NCBI GenBank assembly: GCA_047967505.1
Contig: CM106538.1
Reading direction: 5' to 3' (one strand)
DNA: 64,000 bases
Source: Dipteris shenzhenensis
Taxonomy: Eukaryota; Polypodiophyta; Polypodiopsida; Gleicheniales
Part shown: one piece after another, positions 10,546 to 20,174 of the stretch
Layout of the letters: each line of letters starts with the position of its first letter
How positions within the stretch are numbered: the stretch's first letter is position 1
Made by a program: the position numbers and the translations under genes
The notes under the pieces: generated by a model
Seen by the model: the letters and a program-made list of their open reading frames with translations, nothing else
Databases searched by the model: none
What the model was told of the DNA's origin: nothing

Positions 10546-11121
10546 CTAATCAAAGGAGTAGTGGTTTGGATTACCCATGGCCACTAGTCGAAGGGTTGTA
10601 GCAAACCCTTGATATGTAACTGGCAGCCCATTCAATGTGGTATTGACAAGCTGAGAATTTGGCACCACTTGATCAATATTGGCAAGTTGTTCCATGACGT
10701 CCTTGACCTCTGTCAGGTATGCATCCATAGAGTCACCTGCATTTATGCTGACTTCCTGCAATTGCCTTCTTAAACATGCAACACGTGCCTCGTTGCGAAT
10801 CTGATAAAGCGAAGCCAATTTGTTCCAAGCATCCTTTGCTGTCCTGCATGACTGGATGTGTGGAATAATGATTCTCTTGCATGATAAAGCAATATAGGAA
10901 TGTGCATTTGCATCTCTTGCATCCCATCTTGTTTGTTTCTGAGTCGGAGGAGCAGCAACAGGGGTGCTAGAGGATAAAGCATCTGGAGGAGTAGCCTCTA
11001 CAGAAGGACCAGCAGTAGGGGCAGCCTCTGTAGCATTGGCTGGCCGTTTCATGAGATAAGACCACATCGGATAGTTGGTGCCATCCAACTTATCATCTTC
11101 ACGGAATGCCAAATAAATCAT
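10546..11121 (-). CDS. Copia Gag (DUF4219/UBN2 type), open frame
   Basis: The frame starts at ATG 11121 and reads LDGTNYPMW early, the usual N-terminal Gag signature. It continues with NAHSYIALSC, TAKDAWNKLASLY and LNGLPVTYQGF. The frame is open to 10546, where it ends without a zinc knuckle, so Gag is shorter than normal. An upstream in-frame ATG at 11265 exists but adds leader sequence. Gag forms the cytoplasmic particle that packages the element's RNA. Confidence 0.85.
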   Translation of the reverse strand: MIYLAFREDDKLDGTNYPMWSYLMKRPANATEAAPTAGPSVEATPPDALSSSTPVAAPPTQKQTRWDARDANAHSYIALSCKRIIIPHIQSCRTAKDAWNKLASLYQIRNEARVACLRRQLQEVSINAGDSMDAYLTEVKDVMEQLANIDQVVPNSQLVNTTLNGLPVTYQGFATTLRLVAMGNPNHYSFD

Positions 11122-11903
11122 GATTGTTGCCAGCCATTGCCAATGGGACAAGTAAAAAGGCATCGACAAAGTGGCCCAAAAGATAGCCTCAAGTCTTGCA
11201 ATTGCAAAAAATAGGACCAGCTGTCCAAATCTGAAAAAAGCCCCAAAATAAGCTGTAATTTGCAAATGTGATCAAATGGCCTGCAATTTCTTGCCAAATT
11301 TATTGCAAATCTGAAAGTATTGTGCAATTTGCCTTCAATTTGTAGAGCAAAACTGAGCCGAAAATGGGGCAAATTCAGGAAAAGCCCCAAATTGTCTGCA
11401 AATCTGCAATCTACCTGCAAAATCGTAGCCCGAATGCAAAAGCCCCAAATGTCACCAAAAAATTGCAGATCTGCTGTAATGTCTGCTCCGGACGATACGG
11501 AATATTACGGACGGTATTGAACTGTACGGACGGCGAAGTGCGGAAATGTACGGAAATCAAAAATCTACGAAAATCAAAACTGTACGGAAATATGTGCAAT
11601 TGTACGGACGGATTCTGACGCGCTGTACGGACGGCCGTATGGAATCGTGCAAACAGGTTTTTTTAATAAAATAAATAATTTTTATAAATGCTGTTGTGTT
11701 GTTGTTGTGGGTGGGTGTGTGGACAGCTCACGCGTCATACGGGGATCCGTACGATTGTACGGCATTGTACGGACAGAAGGTTGCGGGGTCGTGTCGGAGC
11801 TGTGCGGGACGTCCGGTAGCTGAGCTTGACGATGGAGCTGAAGTACCGGAGCAGGAGCTCGAAGCAGGAAGCTAGGAGTAGGGAGTAGGTGCGGGAAGGA
11901 AGT
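11122..11903 (-). other. Copia 5' leader with TGTACGGAC repeats
   Basis: Between the PBS and gag lies about 780 bp of non-coding leader. From 11480 to 11800 it holds many dispersed copies of TACGGA, most often inside TGTACGGACGG. From 11210 to 11460 it holds repeated TGCAAATTT/TGCAATTTG words. Confidence 0.6.
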
Positions 11904-11915
11904 GCTCTGATACCA
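11904..11915 (-). promoter_or_regulatory. Primer binding site, initiator Met tRNA type
   Basis: On the minus strand it reads TGGTATCAGAGC, one base after the LTR end. It fixes the direction of the element. Confidence 0.9.
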
Positions 11916-11916
11916 C

Positions 11917-12165
11917 TGTAGGCTCACGGAAGCAAAAGGATGCACAAGAGTGGAGCAAGAAGTGGAAGCCGTCACATCAACTAGTATGAAAATGAAAGTA
12001 CAAAGTACTGTAAAAGAGAACCCTAGGATCTAGTGTCCTAGTGGTACCACTAATACTAGGTGAGACACTAAAAGTACTAGGTGACCTAAGTACCAATAAC
12101 TAAAGCTACATGGCACATACTAGGGCCCAGAGGGCATCAATACGACCGGGAGAAGATGGCCTACA
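11917..12165 (-). repeat. 5' LTR of the copia element
   Basis: 249 bp, TG...CA, with inverted ends TGTAGGC/GCCTACA. It matches both parts of the interrupted LTR at 7019-7829. Confidence 0.92.
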
Positions 12166-13313
12166 ATTACAACTGTGAATGCTAAAAAGTCATGTGCACA
12201 TGATTGTAAAAAGGGAAAAATATATAACAGCACAAACGATGCGAGTCAGTGTGAACAAGAAGAAAAAGATGGCTGTTATACCACATTGAAGGAACCAAGC
12301 AATGCTCCAAATGATTTTGGGTACATCAACATGCAAGTAGCAATAATAGATTGTTTTGGGAACTTCAAGGCAATGATTACAGGCCAAGCAATGATGCTGT
12401 GGGGTACAGACTGCTCAAACTGCAATGGTGTAAAAGGCTGAAAACCAGAAGTATGGTGGCGAGCATCTGCCATAAAGCCTCTGCCTGGCACAGGGAATCC
12501 ATCTTGGCTGTCCAAATGATCCCATGCTGGGGTACGGGCTGATTGCCTTTGTTTGGAAGTGCATGTGTGGCAACTTGGCTTAATTGCTGGTCAATTTGCT
12601 GGGAGATTTGCTAACCAAGTTGCTGCTCCAGTTGCAGAAATGTACCCTGAATCATGGAGGACAAGGCCTCAAAAAACTGTCCCTGTATATGAGCAGATGC
12701 ATCAGATCGAGGACAGGTAGAAACCTGTAGGTGCTCACTGCTCCCACTGTCGAAGGTGTTTTCTCATGTTGAACAGCAGTACTATCACTGCCAAGTAGTA
12801 ACTCCTCAAAACAGGGCAAACACTTGGGTGACATGGTAAGTTGTCTAATGCAAAGAAAAGTCCAAATGTGGCTAGACTCTTGCAAGAAGATCCCAATCGG
12901 ACAGACAGGGCTGCCCCACAAGTGAGTGCTACCGTGGTGCAATGAAGGAATGGGGCTGAAAAAAACCTTGTAAGAGCTTGTAAAGACCTTCAGAAATGTG
13001 TTGTAAAGGCTTGAAATTCTAGTGGTGGCTTTTTTTGACAACAATGTCACCTAAGACACTTAGGACTCTTGGACTAAGATAACTAGGATAGCTTGGACCC
13101 TTAGTATAGTTAGGACACTTAGGCAGCAAGCATCAACGCCAATTGCCAGTGTTTTGTCCAGCTTCTCTGGCTGCCAGCTGCGGCTGAAGGTAGAAGCAGG
13201 CAATGATTTCAAGCAGCCGTCAGCTAACTTAAGAATTTTCATCCGCTAGCCGCTCGTACACTCCACCAATCTCGCGTTGCCCATCAATTTGCATCAGCCA
13301 CCGGTTAGAAAGG
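12166..13313 (-). pseudogene. Internal region of a third minus-strand retroelement
   Basis: This stretch ends at a primer binding site on its right and is cut on its left by the copia LTR, so the copia element probably inserted into it. The minus strand near 12550-12700 reads a Gln-rich stretch (LEQQLG, QISQQIDQQLSQ). This looks like Gag linker sequence, but no domain can be named. Short ORFs here are scattered over frames. It may be a non-autonomous element. Confidence 0.45.
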
Positions 13314-13325
13314 GCTTTGATACCA
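13314..13325 (-). promoter_or_regulatory. Primer binding site, Met tRNA type variant
   Basis: On the minus strand it reads TGGTATCAAAGC, one base from an LTR-like start TGTAGAAAAG at 13327. Confidence 0.75.
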
Positions 13326-13326
13326 A

Positions 13327-14051
13327 TGTAGAAAAGATTGTGAGCGTAGATCTGGAGAGGGGAGTAGAATAGCAGAAGGGAGGTGAGAGGAAGGAGGAAG
13401 AGGGAGACAGAAAAGGGGTAGGAGAGAGAATGAGAGAGAGAGATGGGAGTGAGGGGCAGAGGGAGAGAGTGTGGAGGAACGTAGGAGGAGAGTAGTCCAA
13501 AGGTACCTACAAAAGAAGAGAGGTGGGCTTATAGAGTCCTCAACTTATATCCCTTTAGCCCTGGTAGTGCTATTCCTAAACCCTGAAACTTGGCCTGATG
13601 TTGGCCTTCATTACATTTTGTGGGACACTGTTTGGGCAGTGTCAATCCCAGGTCTTCAATGTGCAAGAAGCATGCAGAAAATGGAGAAGCACCTGCAAGG
13701 AAAAATGTTGGGGGCAAAGATTTTGGGCGGGCTGGGCAGTGGTGTGAACTTCAGACGTTTGTGGGATCAATCCAAGTCTGTTTGAACTATTTTCCATTTC
13801 CAATTTTTGTATTCCACCTGTGCAGAATGTTTATTGCAGAAAGGAACAAAATTCTGGACTGTCATGGTTGAAGCGGATTTCTATTTCTCCTTTTCTAATC
13901 AATTATATATGTAAGAAGTAAATGTGCAATATTGTGAGCTCCGTGTATTAATCTCATTTGATACAAATGTGATAGGACGACTTAGGATATGTTATCTTCT
14001 GACCTTAAAAGGACTAATGTTACTCAGGGTAAAGGGTGAGAAACACTGCAG
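13327..14051. other. LTR of unknown length, then acetate kinase intron
   Basis: An LTR of the third element starts at 13327. Its right end is not found. A purine-rich tract of GGGAGAGAG type covers 13355-13475. The last part, up to the acceptor AG at 14050-14051, must be intron of the acetate kinase gene. No exon encoding the N-terminal phosphate-binding loop is seen here. Confidence 0.5.
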
Positions 14052-15304
14052 GGAAGTGCTGTGGTTGATCACACAACGGGGCTGAAGAAAATTCTGGAGC
14101 TCTTGCGCTTGGATAAGAGCCATAAAGATGGCATATGTGCTGTTGGTCACCGAGTTGTACATGGAGGGGAGCAGATGACACAGCCAATGCTTGTTACGGA
14201 AGAGGTTAAGAAAGGAATTGAACGAGCCATTCCCCTTGCTCCTCTTCACAATCCTCCAAATCTTGAGGTATTTGATTGCAAACAATTATTCTTGACTTTG
14301 AACTGCAGGAATTAAGTCCATCTGGATGAGTCAGATTCTATATTAGTCTTTCTTTGGTTCAGATATCATGATGGCCATATTGCACATGATTTGCACCCTG
14401 ACGGTAACAAATTCTGCCTTCTGTGCAGGGTATCCGGGTTGCAGAGCAGCTATTTGATTGTCCTCAAGTGGCTGTGTTTGATACAGCTTTCCATTCAACA
14501 ATGCCTGCATGTGCATATATGTATGCACTTCCATACAATTATTATGAAGAGCTTGGTTTACGAAGGTATGGATTTCATGGAACAAGTTATGAATATCTTC
14601 TTGGAGAAGCAGGGAAACACCTTGGTAAGTCTAAGGAGGAGTTGAATTTAATAGTTTGCCACCTTGGGGCTGGGGCCAGTATGGCCGTAATCAAGGGTGG
14701 GAAGTGTGTTGATACCACAATGGGTGTGACTCCTTTGGAGGGCTTGGTGATGGCAACTAGATGTGGTGATATTGACCCAGCAATTTGTGAAATTTTGGAA
14801 ACTCGCAAGGGTCTTACATTAAATCAGATAGGCACCATTTTAAACAAAGAAAGTGGTATATTCGGTATTTGTGGGGAGAAAGATATGAGGTCAGTGATAG
14901 ATTTGTCAGAAGCTGGTAGTGAGAGGCACAGATTAGCATTACAGGTTTATGTGCACCGCATTCGCAAGTATCTTGGAGCATATTATTTGAATCTTGGTGG
15001 CAAAGTTGATGCTCTCATTTTTAGTGCAGGCATAGGAGAACGGTCTGCAAGTGTACGTGAAATGGTTTGCACTGATCTTGACATGCTTGGCCTGAGTATT
15101 GATCAAATAAAGAATCAGGGTGAAGGAAGAGGCTTTCGAGAGATTCAAGCAGACAATTCAAGGGTTAAAGTGCTTGTCATTCCAACTGATGAAGAGCTTT
15201 GCATTGCTCAACAGACCTTGAAAGTTGTCAAAGAGTCAATGCTAATGCCCGAGGAAGAAAGCAAGTGTGGGAACTTACCCTCTCCTATTAAGGAATCTGA
15301 TTGA
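14052..15304 (+). CDS. ackA: Acetate kinase (C-terminal 363 residues, two exons; N-terminal exon not in view)
   Basis: It makes acetyl phosphate and ADP from acetate and ATP, reversibly. Exon 14052-14267 (72 codons) and exon 14429-15304 are joined over a 161-bp GT-AG intron. Motifs in order: [67 protein letters not shown], the sugar-kinase-fold block [10 protein letters not shown], and PTDEEL with the catalytic Glu. The His and Arg of the active site are present. The family is about 400 residues, so only about the first 60 (the N-terminal NxGSSSLK loop) are missing and must lie upstream. The frame has no stop or frameshift and ends at TGA 15302-15304, with a short extra tail rich in Glu and Ser. 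In green algae the enzyme works with phosphotransacetylase in organelles. A transit peptide would be on the missing exon. Confidence 0.93.
14268..14428 (+). other. Acetate kinase intron
   Basis: The donor GTATTT follows NPPNLE and the acceptor is TTCTGTGCAG. It is phase 0. A nuclear intron excludes bacterial contamination as the source of the gene. Confidence 0.88.
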
Positions 15305-16214
15305 GCAAGGTAATGATGATCAGAATTTGCAGATGTTCACATCAGGTAGCTCCTTTGGACAGGGAGATCTGCTGTGGATGATGTATCGTGGCCAAATTGA
15401 TGTAGGGGACACGGAAAACCTTGATACCAGTACGAACATTGCTTATGGTGCATCTTGGATGCTACCTTCATGCAGATGCAGATACTTTCTATGAATGTTT
15501 GCCTACAAAGATGCTGGAATGGTGTTATAGAGATAGTGTTCTCATTGTTTTGAATAGAAACAGGGTGTGCTTGTCATGTAAAAGCACTTGTTACCAACAA
15601 GTAGTAGTGAGAAAAAGCTTATGCTAGCTTCTAATACCCATCATAAACAGACATTACATGAGAAAGAGATGGAAGTGTGAAGCTTTTCAGTCCTGAACTT
15701 TTCTTGAATAATAGTAGTGAACTGGCAAAGCTTTTGGACATATTGATGGACCCAGCCTCATGGGAGTCGAACTTTTTCTTTTTTGCTCATTTTCTTTATT
15801 TTTTGCCTTTGTGTGTTGTGGGGGGGGAGGGACAAAGGGGGCGATCTGTCCGGAGGTTAAAACTGCACTTTCCGTTTTGCTTGTAGAGGAAGAGGTTGGG
15901 CATATTCATAGGTTTATCTTTTGTTGTATTGGCGGACGTGCAAATATAACCTTGTAAAGTTTTCGTCAAAATTGTGGCTTGCTGATATTGCCTTAATTCT
16001 TTCTGTTTGTAGTGGTGCCTTGCCTTGTCAACTATTTCTTCTAAGCTATTTTACTTAGAATTGTACGTTTGGGAGAGACTAAAGGGAAATGGTGTTGTCT
16101 TCACAAGTAGTTGTAGCTTGGATGAAGAAGAGGATGGGAACTACTTTTTTGCTTAGCCTTCTCCTTAAGTGGTGGCCTTTGTCAACCGAACAGCAAAAAA
16201 TTCTTGCCAGAGGA
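15305..16214 (+). other. Probable acetate kinase 3' UTR and downstream DNA
   Basis: No further exon with acetate kinase motifs is seen. The sequence is T-rich, with a G run at about 15821-15828. No clear polyadenylation site can be chosen. Confidence 0.4.
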
Positions 16215-16240
16215 ACACACACACACACACACACACACAC
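16215..16240. repeat. (AC)n microsatellite
   Basis: Thirteen perfect AC units. Confidence 0.95.
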
Positions 16241-16406
16241 TTTTGCGGAAAACCATAATCAATATCCAAACACACTTTTTTTTTGTGGAATCTTTGAGTC
16301 ATTGTATTATAAAAGAAGCTATCCTAGAAAGGGGAGAGCTATAATACATCAAGAGAAAATCTCATTGTAGGATAAAAATATACATCATGATCAAAGACAC
16401 GAGATT

Positions 16407-16466
16407 GCAAGCAATCAAAAGCAATTGTTGCAAAGAGCAAGCAATCAAAAGCAATTGTTGCAAAGA
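16407..16466. repeat. 30-bp perfect tandem duplication
   Basis: A 30-bp unit starting GCAAGCAATC at 16407 is repeated from 16437. Confidence 0.85.
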
Positions 16467-16578
16467 GTGTTTGAAGAAACAGAAAGTGGAAAAAATAGGA
16501 TCAGTAAAGACCCTATGATTGCGATCCTTCCAGAGTGCCCAGTACCGAATCCAAACAAAAAAGAAATCAAACTCTTGT

Positions 16579-17340
16579 CTAGGTGGATGTACACCAAAAA
16601 GCTAGAGGAACTTGCCAAAAGCAATATGAGAAAATCGAGCTCTTAAAATCTACCCAAGGAACTGCTCGAGAGGAAGGACAACGCCAAAAGAGATGAGGCA
16701 CAGTCTCTCTCGGAGCTAGACATATGTGACAAATAGAGGAAGCAATATGTCGTCGTGCCAAGAGTTGTCCATGAGGAAGAACAACCAACAAAGCTCTCGA
16801 CAAGAAAACCTGCTGACGGAGAGGAATCTTAGAATGCCAAATTTGTCTCAAACGTTTCCGCCACCATTTCATAGGACGATTTAGATGCCAAAGCTGATTT
16901 GCCTTTTGTGAGAGAAATAGCGGAGGAAGTAGAACTTTATAAAGAGAAGAGACAGTAATATGTGCAAACTGTAGAGGACGGTATGACAAGCCCACAGAAG
17001 AAAGTGTCTAGTCTTGAAGACGATCTTGTAGATGCGATGGAGGAACCGGCTGAAAGACTGGAGCATCAAAGTAAGCTTATGCCAAAGTGGACAATAATGC
17101 ATTCCAAGGCCAAATTTGGCAACGGCCAAAGGAAAAGTAAGGGGAATTCTAGCATCATCATCAACATCCTGAACCAAACGAATCCCCTTGAGACTCAAAA
17201 AATACGAATGTCGAGGCTCTTGCAAAGCCAAAGGAAGGGCGAACACTCTAGACTAATGTATACTTTTAGCTTTGAAAGAGTTGCCTTGCAAGGAATCATT
17301 GCCATGCCAATCCAAGTGAGAAAGGATATGTTATCAATCC
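16579..17340 (-). pseudogene. LINE ORF2 C-terminal fragment with reverse-transcriptase zinc-binding domain
   Basis: The minus strand reads DWHGNDSLQGNSF near 17320-17280, ALPLALQEPRHSY, then after frame breaks GLSYRPLQFAHITVSSLYK. It ends with the zf-RVT block IWHSKIPLRQQVFLSRALL ... CHICLAPRETVPHLFWRCP near 16690-16860. This is the C-terminal arrangement of plant L1-type LINEs. At least two frameshifts are present. The right side is cut by the gypsy LTR at 17364, so the LINE is older than that insertion. Confidence 0.85.
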
Positions 17341-17363
17341 ATCAACAAGTGGGAAACCAAGGG

Positions 17364-17821
17364 TGTTACGCTCTAGCTGAGGTAGCATGACCTCGGAAGA
17401 ATCAGTCGACATTTCCCTTAAAGGATCTATCTTTGTAATATATTTGTTTGCGCTTCATGTAAATGATTGGGAGGGAATTAATGTCGAGGTCCTAGGTGAG
17501 GGCTGATAGCACCAGACTAGGTAGATCTAAGGCCAAGGGCCTAATGCAAAGATTGTGCCTAGGGGCAAAGGATTTAATGCATCCCAAGAGAGGGGTGAAG
17601 TGTTGCATTAGGAAGGCCCTATATGGACGACATGTGGCATCTAGATCTATCTAGGGAGTTGGGGCTTGTTGAGGCTAGAAAGGGAAGAGAAGGATTTCAC
17701 GTATGGTTTTTTTGATCGGAATTTCTCTGTCTGCTCGTTAGCTTTAACAAGGTTGGCTGGGAGGATATACATGGTGCTGCTCCCGTGATCTGCAGTAGGA
17801 ATTAGATAGCTAGTCTTTACA
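17364..17821 (+). repeat. 5' LTR of the gypsy element
   Basis: It begins TGTTACG directly after LINE sequence and ends CTTTACA, two bases before the PBS. Length is 458 bp. Confidence 0.75.
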
Positions 17822-17823
17822 TT

Positions 17824-17835
17824 TGGTATCAGAGC
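17824..17835 (+). promoter_or_regulatory. Primer binding site, initiator Met tRNA type
   Basis: TGGTATCAGAGC, two bases after the LTR. Confidence 0.9.
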
Positions 17836-18390
17836 CCAAGGCTACGAATTGGAGGGGATTGCACGACGATGACGAATGGATGAGTGAAGTGCGTGGGAGC
17901 GTGGAGTGATTCGGCTGCTCATAAACCCCATGCGACGGGCTGATCGCAATGACGCTGCGATGTGACGAAACCGTTGATGACCAGGGAGCTCTCTTCGACC
18001 TCCATTAGTTTCGTGTTGTTTTTTTTCTTCCTTGATTTAGTCGGGGGATGCTCTACTTTCATAGATAGGATCTTGAGAGTAATCAGCTTGCATGAGGCTT
18101 TGATGTTGTAGCAGGGACAGATCATGCCTGTGCATATGCCTATGTGCTACAGTTTGAGTTAGTTGCAAGAATTTCCCTAGTATAGGGAAAAGCGCGGTCT
18201 CAGATAAATGCCTGGTCAGTGTGCATGTGGGATTGTAGGAATTCCCTAGTATAGGGAATTGTGTTAGACTGTTAGTACACTGACTTGTGTCAGCTTGCAA
18301 ATACAGCTTTCTAGCGGTGGTTAAATAAAAAAAAAAAAAACCCCACAAATCAAACCAAAACAAAACAAAGCAAAACACCCATTGGACTAA

Positions 18391-19530
18391 ATGGAAGCAG
18401 AAGAAGGGGCTTCCAGGAGGGACCCTGGTGAATCAGGAGTCCGGCCGACCCAGCAGGTGTTGCGCCCAGTAGCTCATACTTTATCTGGCAGGATTGCATT
18501 GCTGGAGGATGCCTTGCAACAATTGTTAGCGCAGCAATTACAGGCCAATGCAGGGCAGTTCGAACTTAGGAGAACAATACAAAGTATGTCTGCCAGACCT
18601 TCTCGAGAGGAGAAGGGAAAGGCTCCAATGGAACCGGAGTCTAGTGTCCATACGGTCAAGCCTAGGAAGGCTAAAGTGCCAAATATTGCCAATTACAGAT
18701 CGGAAAAGTATTCTGGTCGGATGAACGACGGTAGCTCCGATGTCATCGAGACCTGGTTACACAAATGGGACGAGGCGTTCGCCATTTGTGAAATCAGAAA
18801 TGACATCAAGAAGATCCGTGAGGCCACCCACATGTTTAGTGAGGCAGCGGATCGGTGGTGGATTAAACAACAAAAAGATGGTATAGCATCCACTACCTGG
18901 GAGGAGTTTAAAAGAGAGTTTAGGAAACACTTCTACCTCCTGACGAAGCATCCCGAGCTTGGGATCAATATAGGAATCTTCGTCAGAGAAATTTATCGGT
19001 GGCAGAATACATTGATAAGTTTCGAGAGAGTGTAATAAAAAGGTTGATGAACCCCTGCCTCAATCAATCCAAGTGAAAGATTTCATATTTGGATTGAATG
19101 ATCGAATAAAAATGGAAGTTCGGGCTAAGTACGCGAACACGTTAGATGATGCAATAGCTATAGCCTTGAACTATGAGGATGCCAAGGGTAGCAAGCCAAG
19201 TGGGTTTGCACATGTCGGAACCCAGTATGGGTATCCGAAGAAATCTGGGTTTAAGAAGAAATGGACTAGTAGAGGGAGTGGTTCTCAGCCGAGTGGTCAA
19301 GCCAAGCAGGCGAAACCGGCTGAAACTCCTAAACCAAGTACCACCATTGGAGTGAAAATGAAAGTAACCCCAATGGCAACTCGGGCTTGGTCTAAGTCTC
19401 CCTTGAACCCAGAACAAAGGGAAAAAGCGAGGAGAGAAGGCTTATGTTTTGGTTGCCTTCAGCCTCATTAGTGGAAGGATTGTCCACGTAACAAAGATCG
19501 TCGGATGGCTGAGATGGTGATCTCAGAGTG
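18391..19530 (+). pseudogene. Gypsy Gag with CCHC knuckle, one frameshift and one stop in the knuckle
   Basis: The frame opens at 18391. A Gln-rich N-terminus leads into the retrotransposon Gag domain (YRSEKYSG, WLHKWDEAF, AADRWWIKQQ, TTWEEFKREFRKHFY). The frame shifts near 18960-19070 and continues as KDFIFGLNDRIKMEVR. The zinc knuckle reads CFGCLQPH, then TAG at 19470-19472, then WKDCP. It is therefore split by a stop exactly at the aromatic position after His. Gag would assemble the particle and bind RNA. Confidence 0.88.
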
Positions 19531-19612
19531 CGACGTGGAGATGGAGGGAAGTCCCAGAGCGAAAGAGATGCACATTTAGCTAGCGGGATCTTCTCAGAGG
19601 TTAGTACCTTGT

Positions 19613-20170
19613 TTGTTATGTGTGTCTGTTGCTAAGCTAGTGACGAGTGCACCTGATAACATCCTATCTAAGCCCGTAGCAACGGGTTATACAGCCTTTA
19701 ATGATACGGAGTTAATTAAAATGAAAGGGCAAGTGGCCAATCATGATGTCATTGTGTTGTTTGACTCGGCGTCAACTCACAATGTGATTAACTCCAAGCT
19801 CGTGAAGAGGCTGAAACTAAAGACAAGTCCATCTGACTATGCGTATATAGTCAGGATGGCAGATGGAAGTTCAATTGAAGTATGGGACCAAAGGGTTACC
19901 CAGTTGGAGCTTCATATTCAGGACTATGCTGAGAAGCTTGATTTTGAGATGACCAAGCTTGCTCATGCAGATATAGCCTTGGGTATGGCATAGCATTCTA
20001 AGAAGAATCTAGCCATTGATTGGAAAAAGCACGTATATCAGTTCAAGATGAATAATGTGCTTTATACCTTGCGAGGTGAAAAAGATATACCTCAGGGACC
20101 GTTGGTTTCTGTGATGGAAATCCGAAAAGCTCAAGTAGAGTTTTTATTCCTTTGCACAGCATCGGTAGAG
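19613..20170 (+). pseudogene. Gypsy aspartic protease
   Basis: The active-site motif is VLFDSASTHNVI, with D-S-A as expected for Ty3-type proteases. ADGSSIEVW and an ADIALGM flap-like end follow. A TAG at 19991-19993 stops the frame, and the linker to RT continues in the same frame (KKNLAIDWKKH). Confidence 0.85.
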
Positions 20171-20174
20171 CCGG

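Larger units (their letters stand above)
7019..12165 (-). mobile_element. Ty1/copia LTR retrotransposon with nested solo LTR and internal deletion
   Basis: The LTRs at 7019-7829 and 11917-12165 share their sequence, start TGTAGGC and end GCCTACA (7-bp perfect inverted ends). The primer site at 11904-11915 matches the initiator Met tRNA 3' end. A C-rich tract at 7831-7842 is the polypurine tract on the minus strand. Flanks ATTAG and ATTAC match at 4 of 5 bases and are probably the target duplication. The gene order on the minus strand is gag, protease, integrase, RT, RNase H, which is the copia order. The end of integrase and the start of RT are deleted, so the element cannot move by itself. 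Confidence 0.92.
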
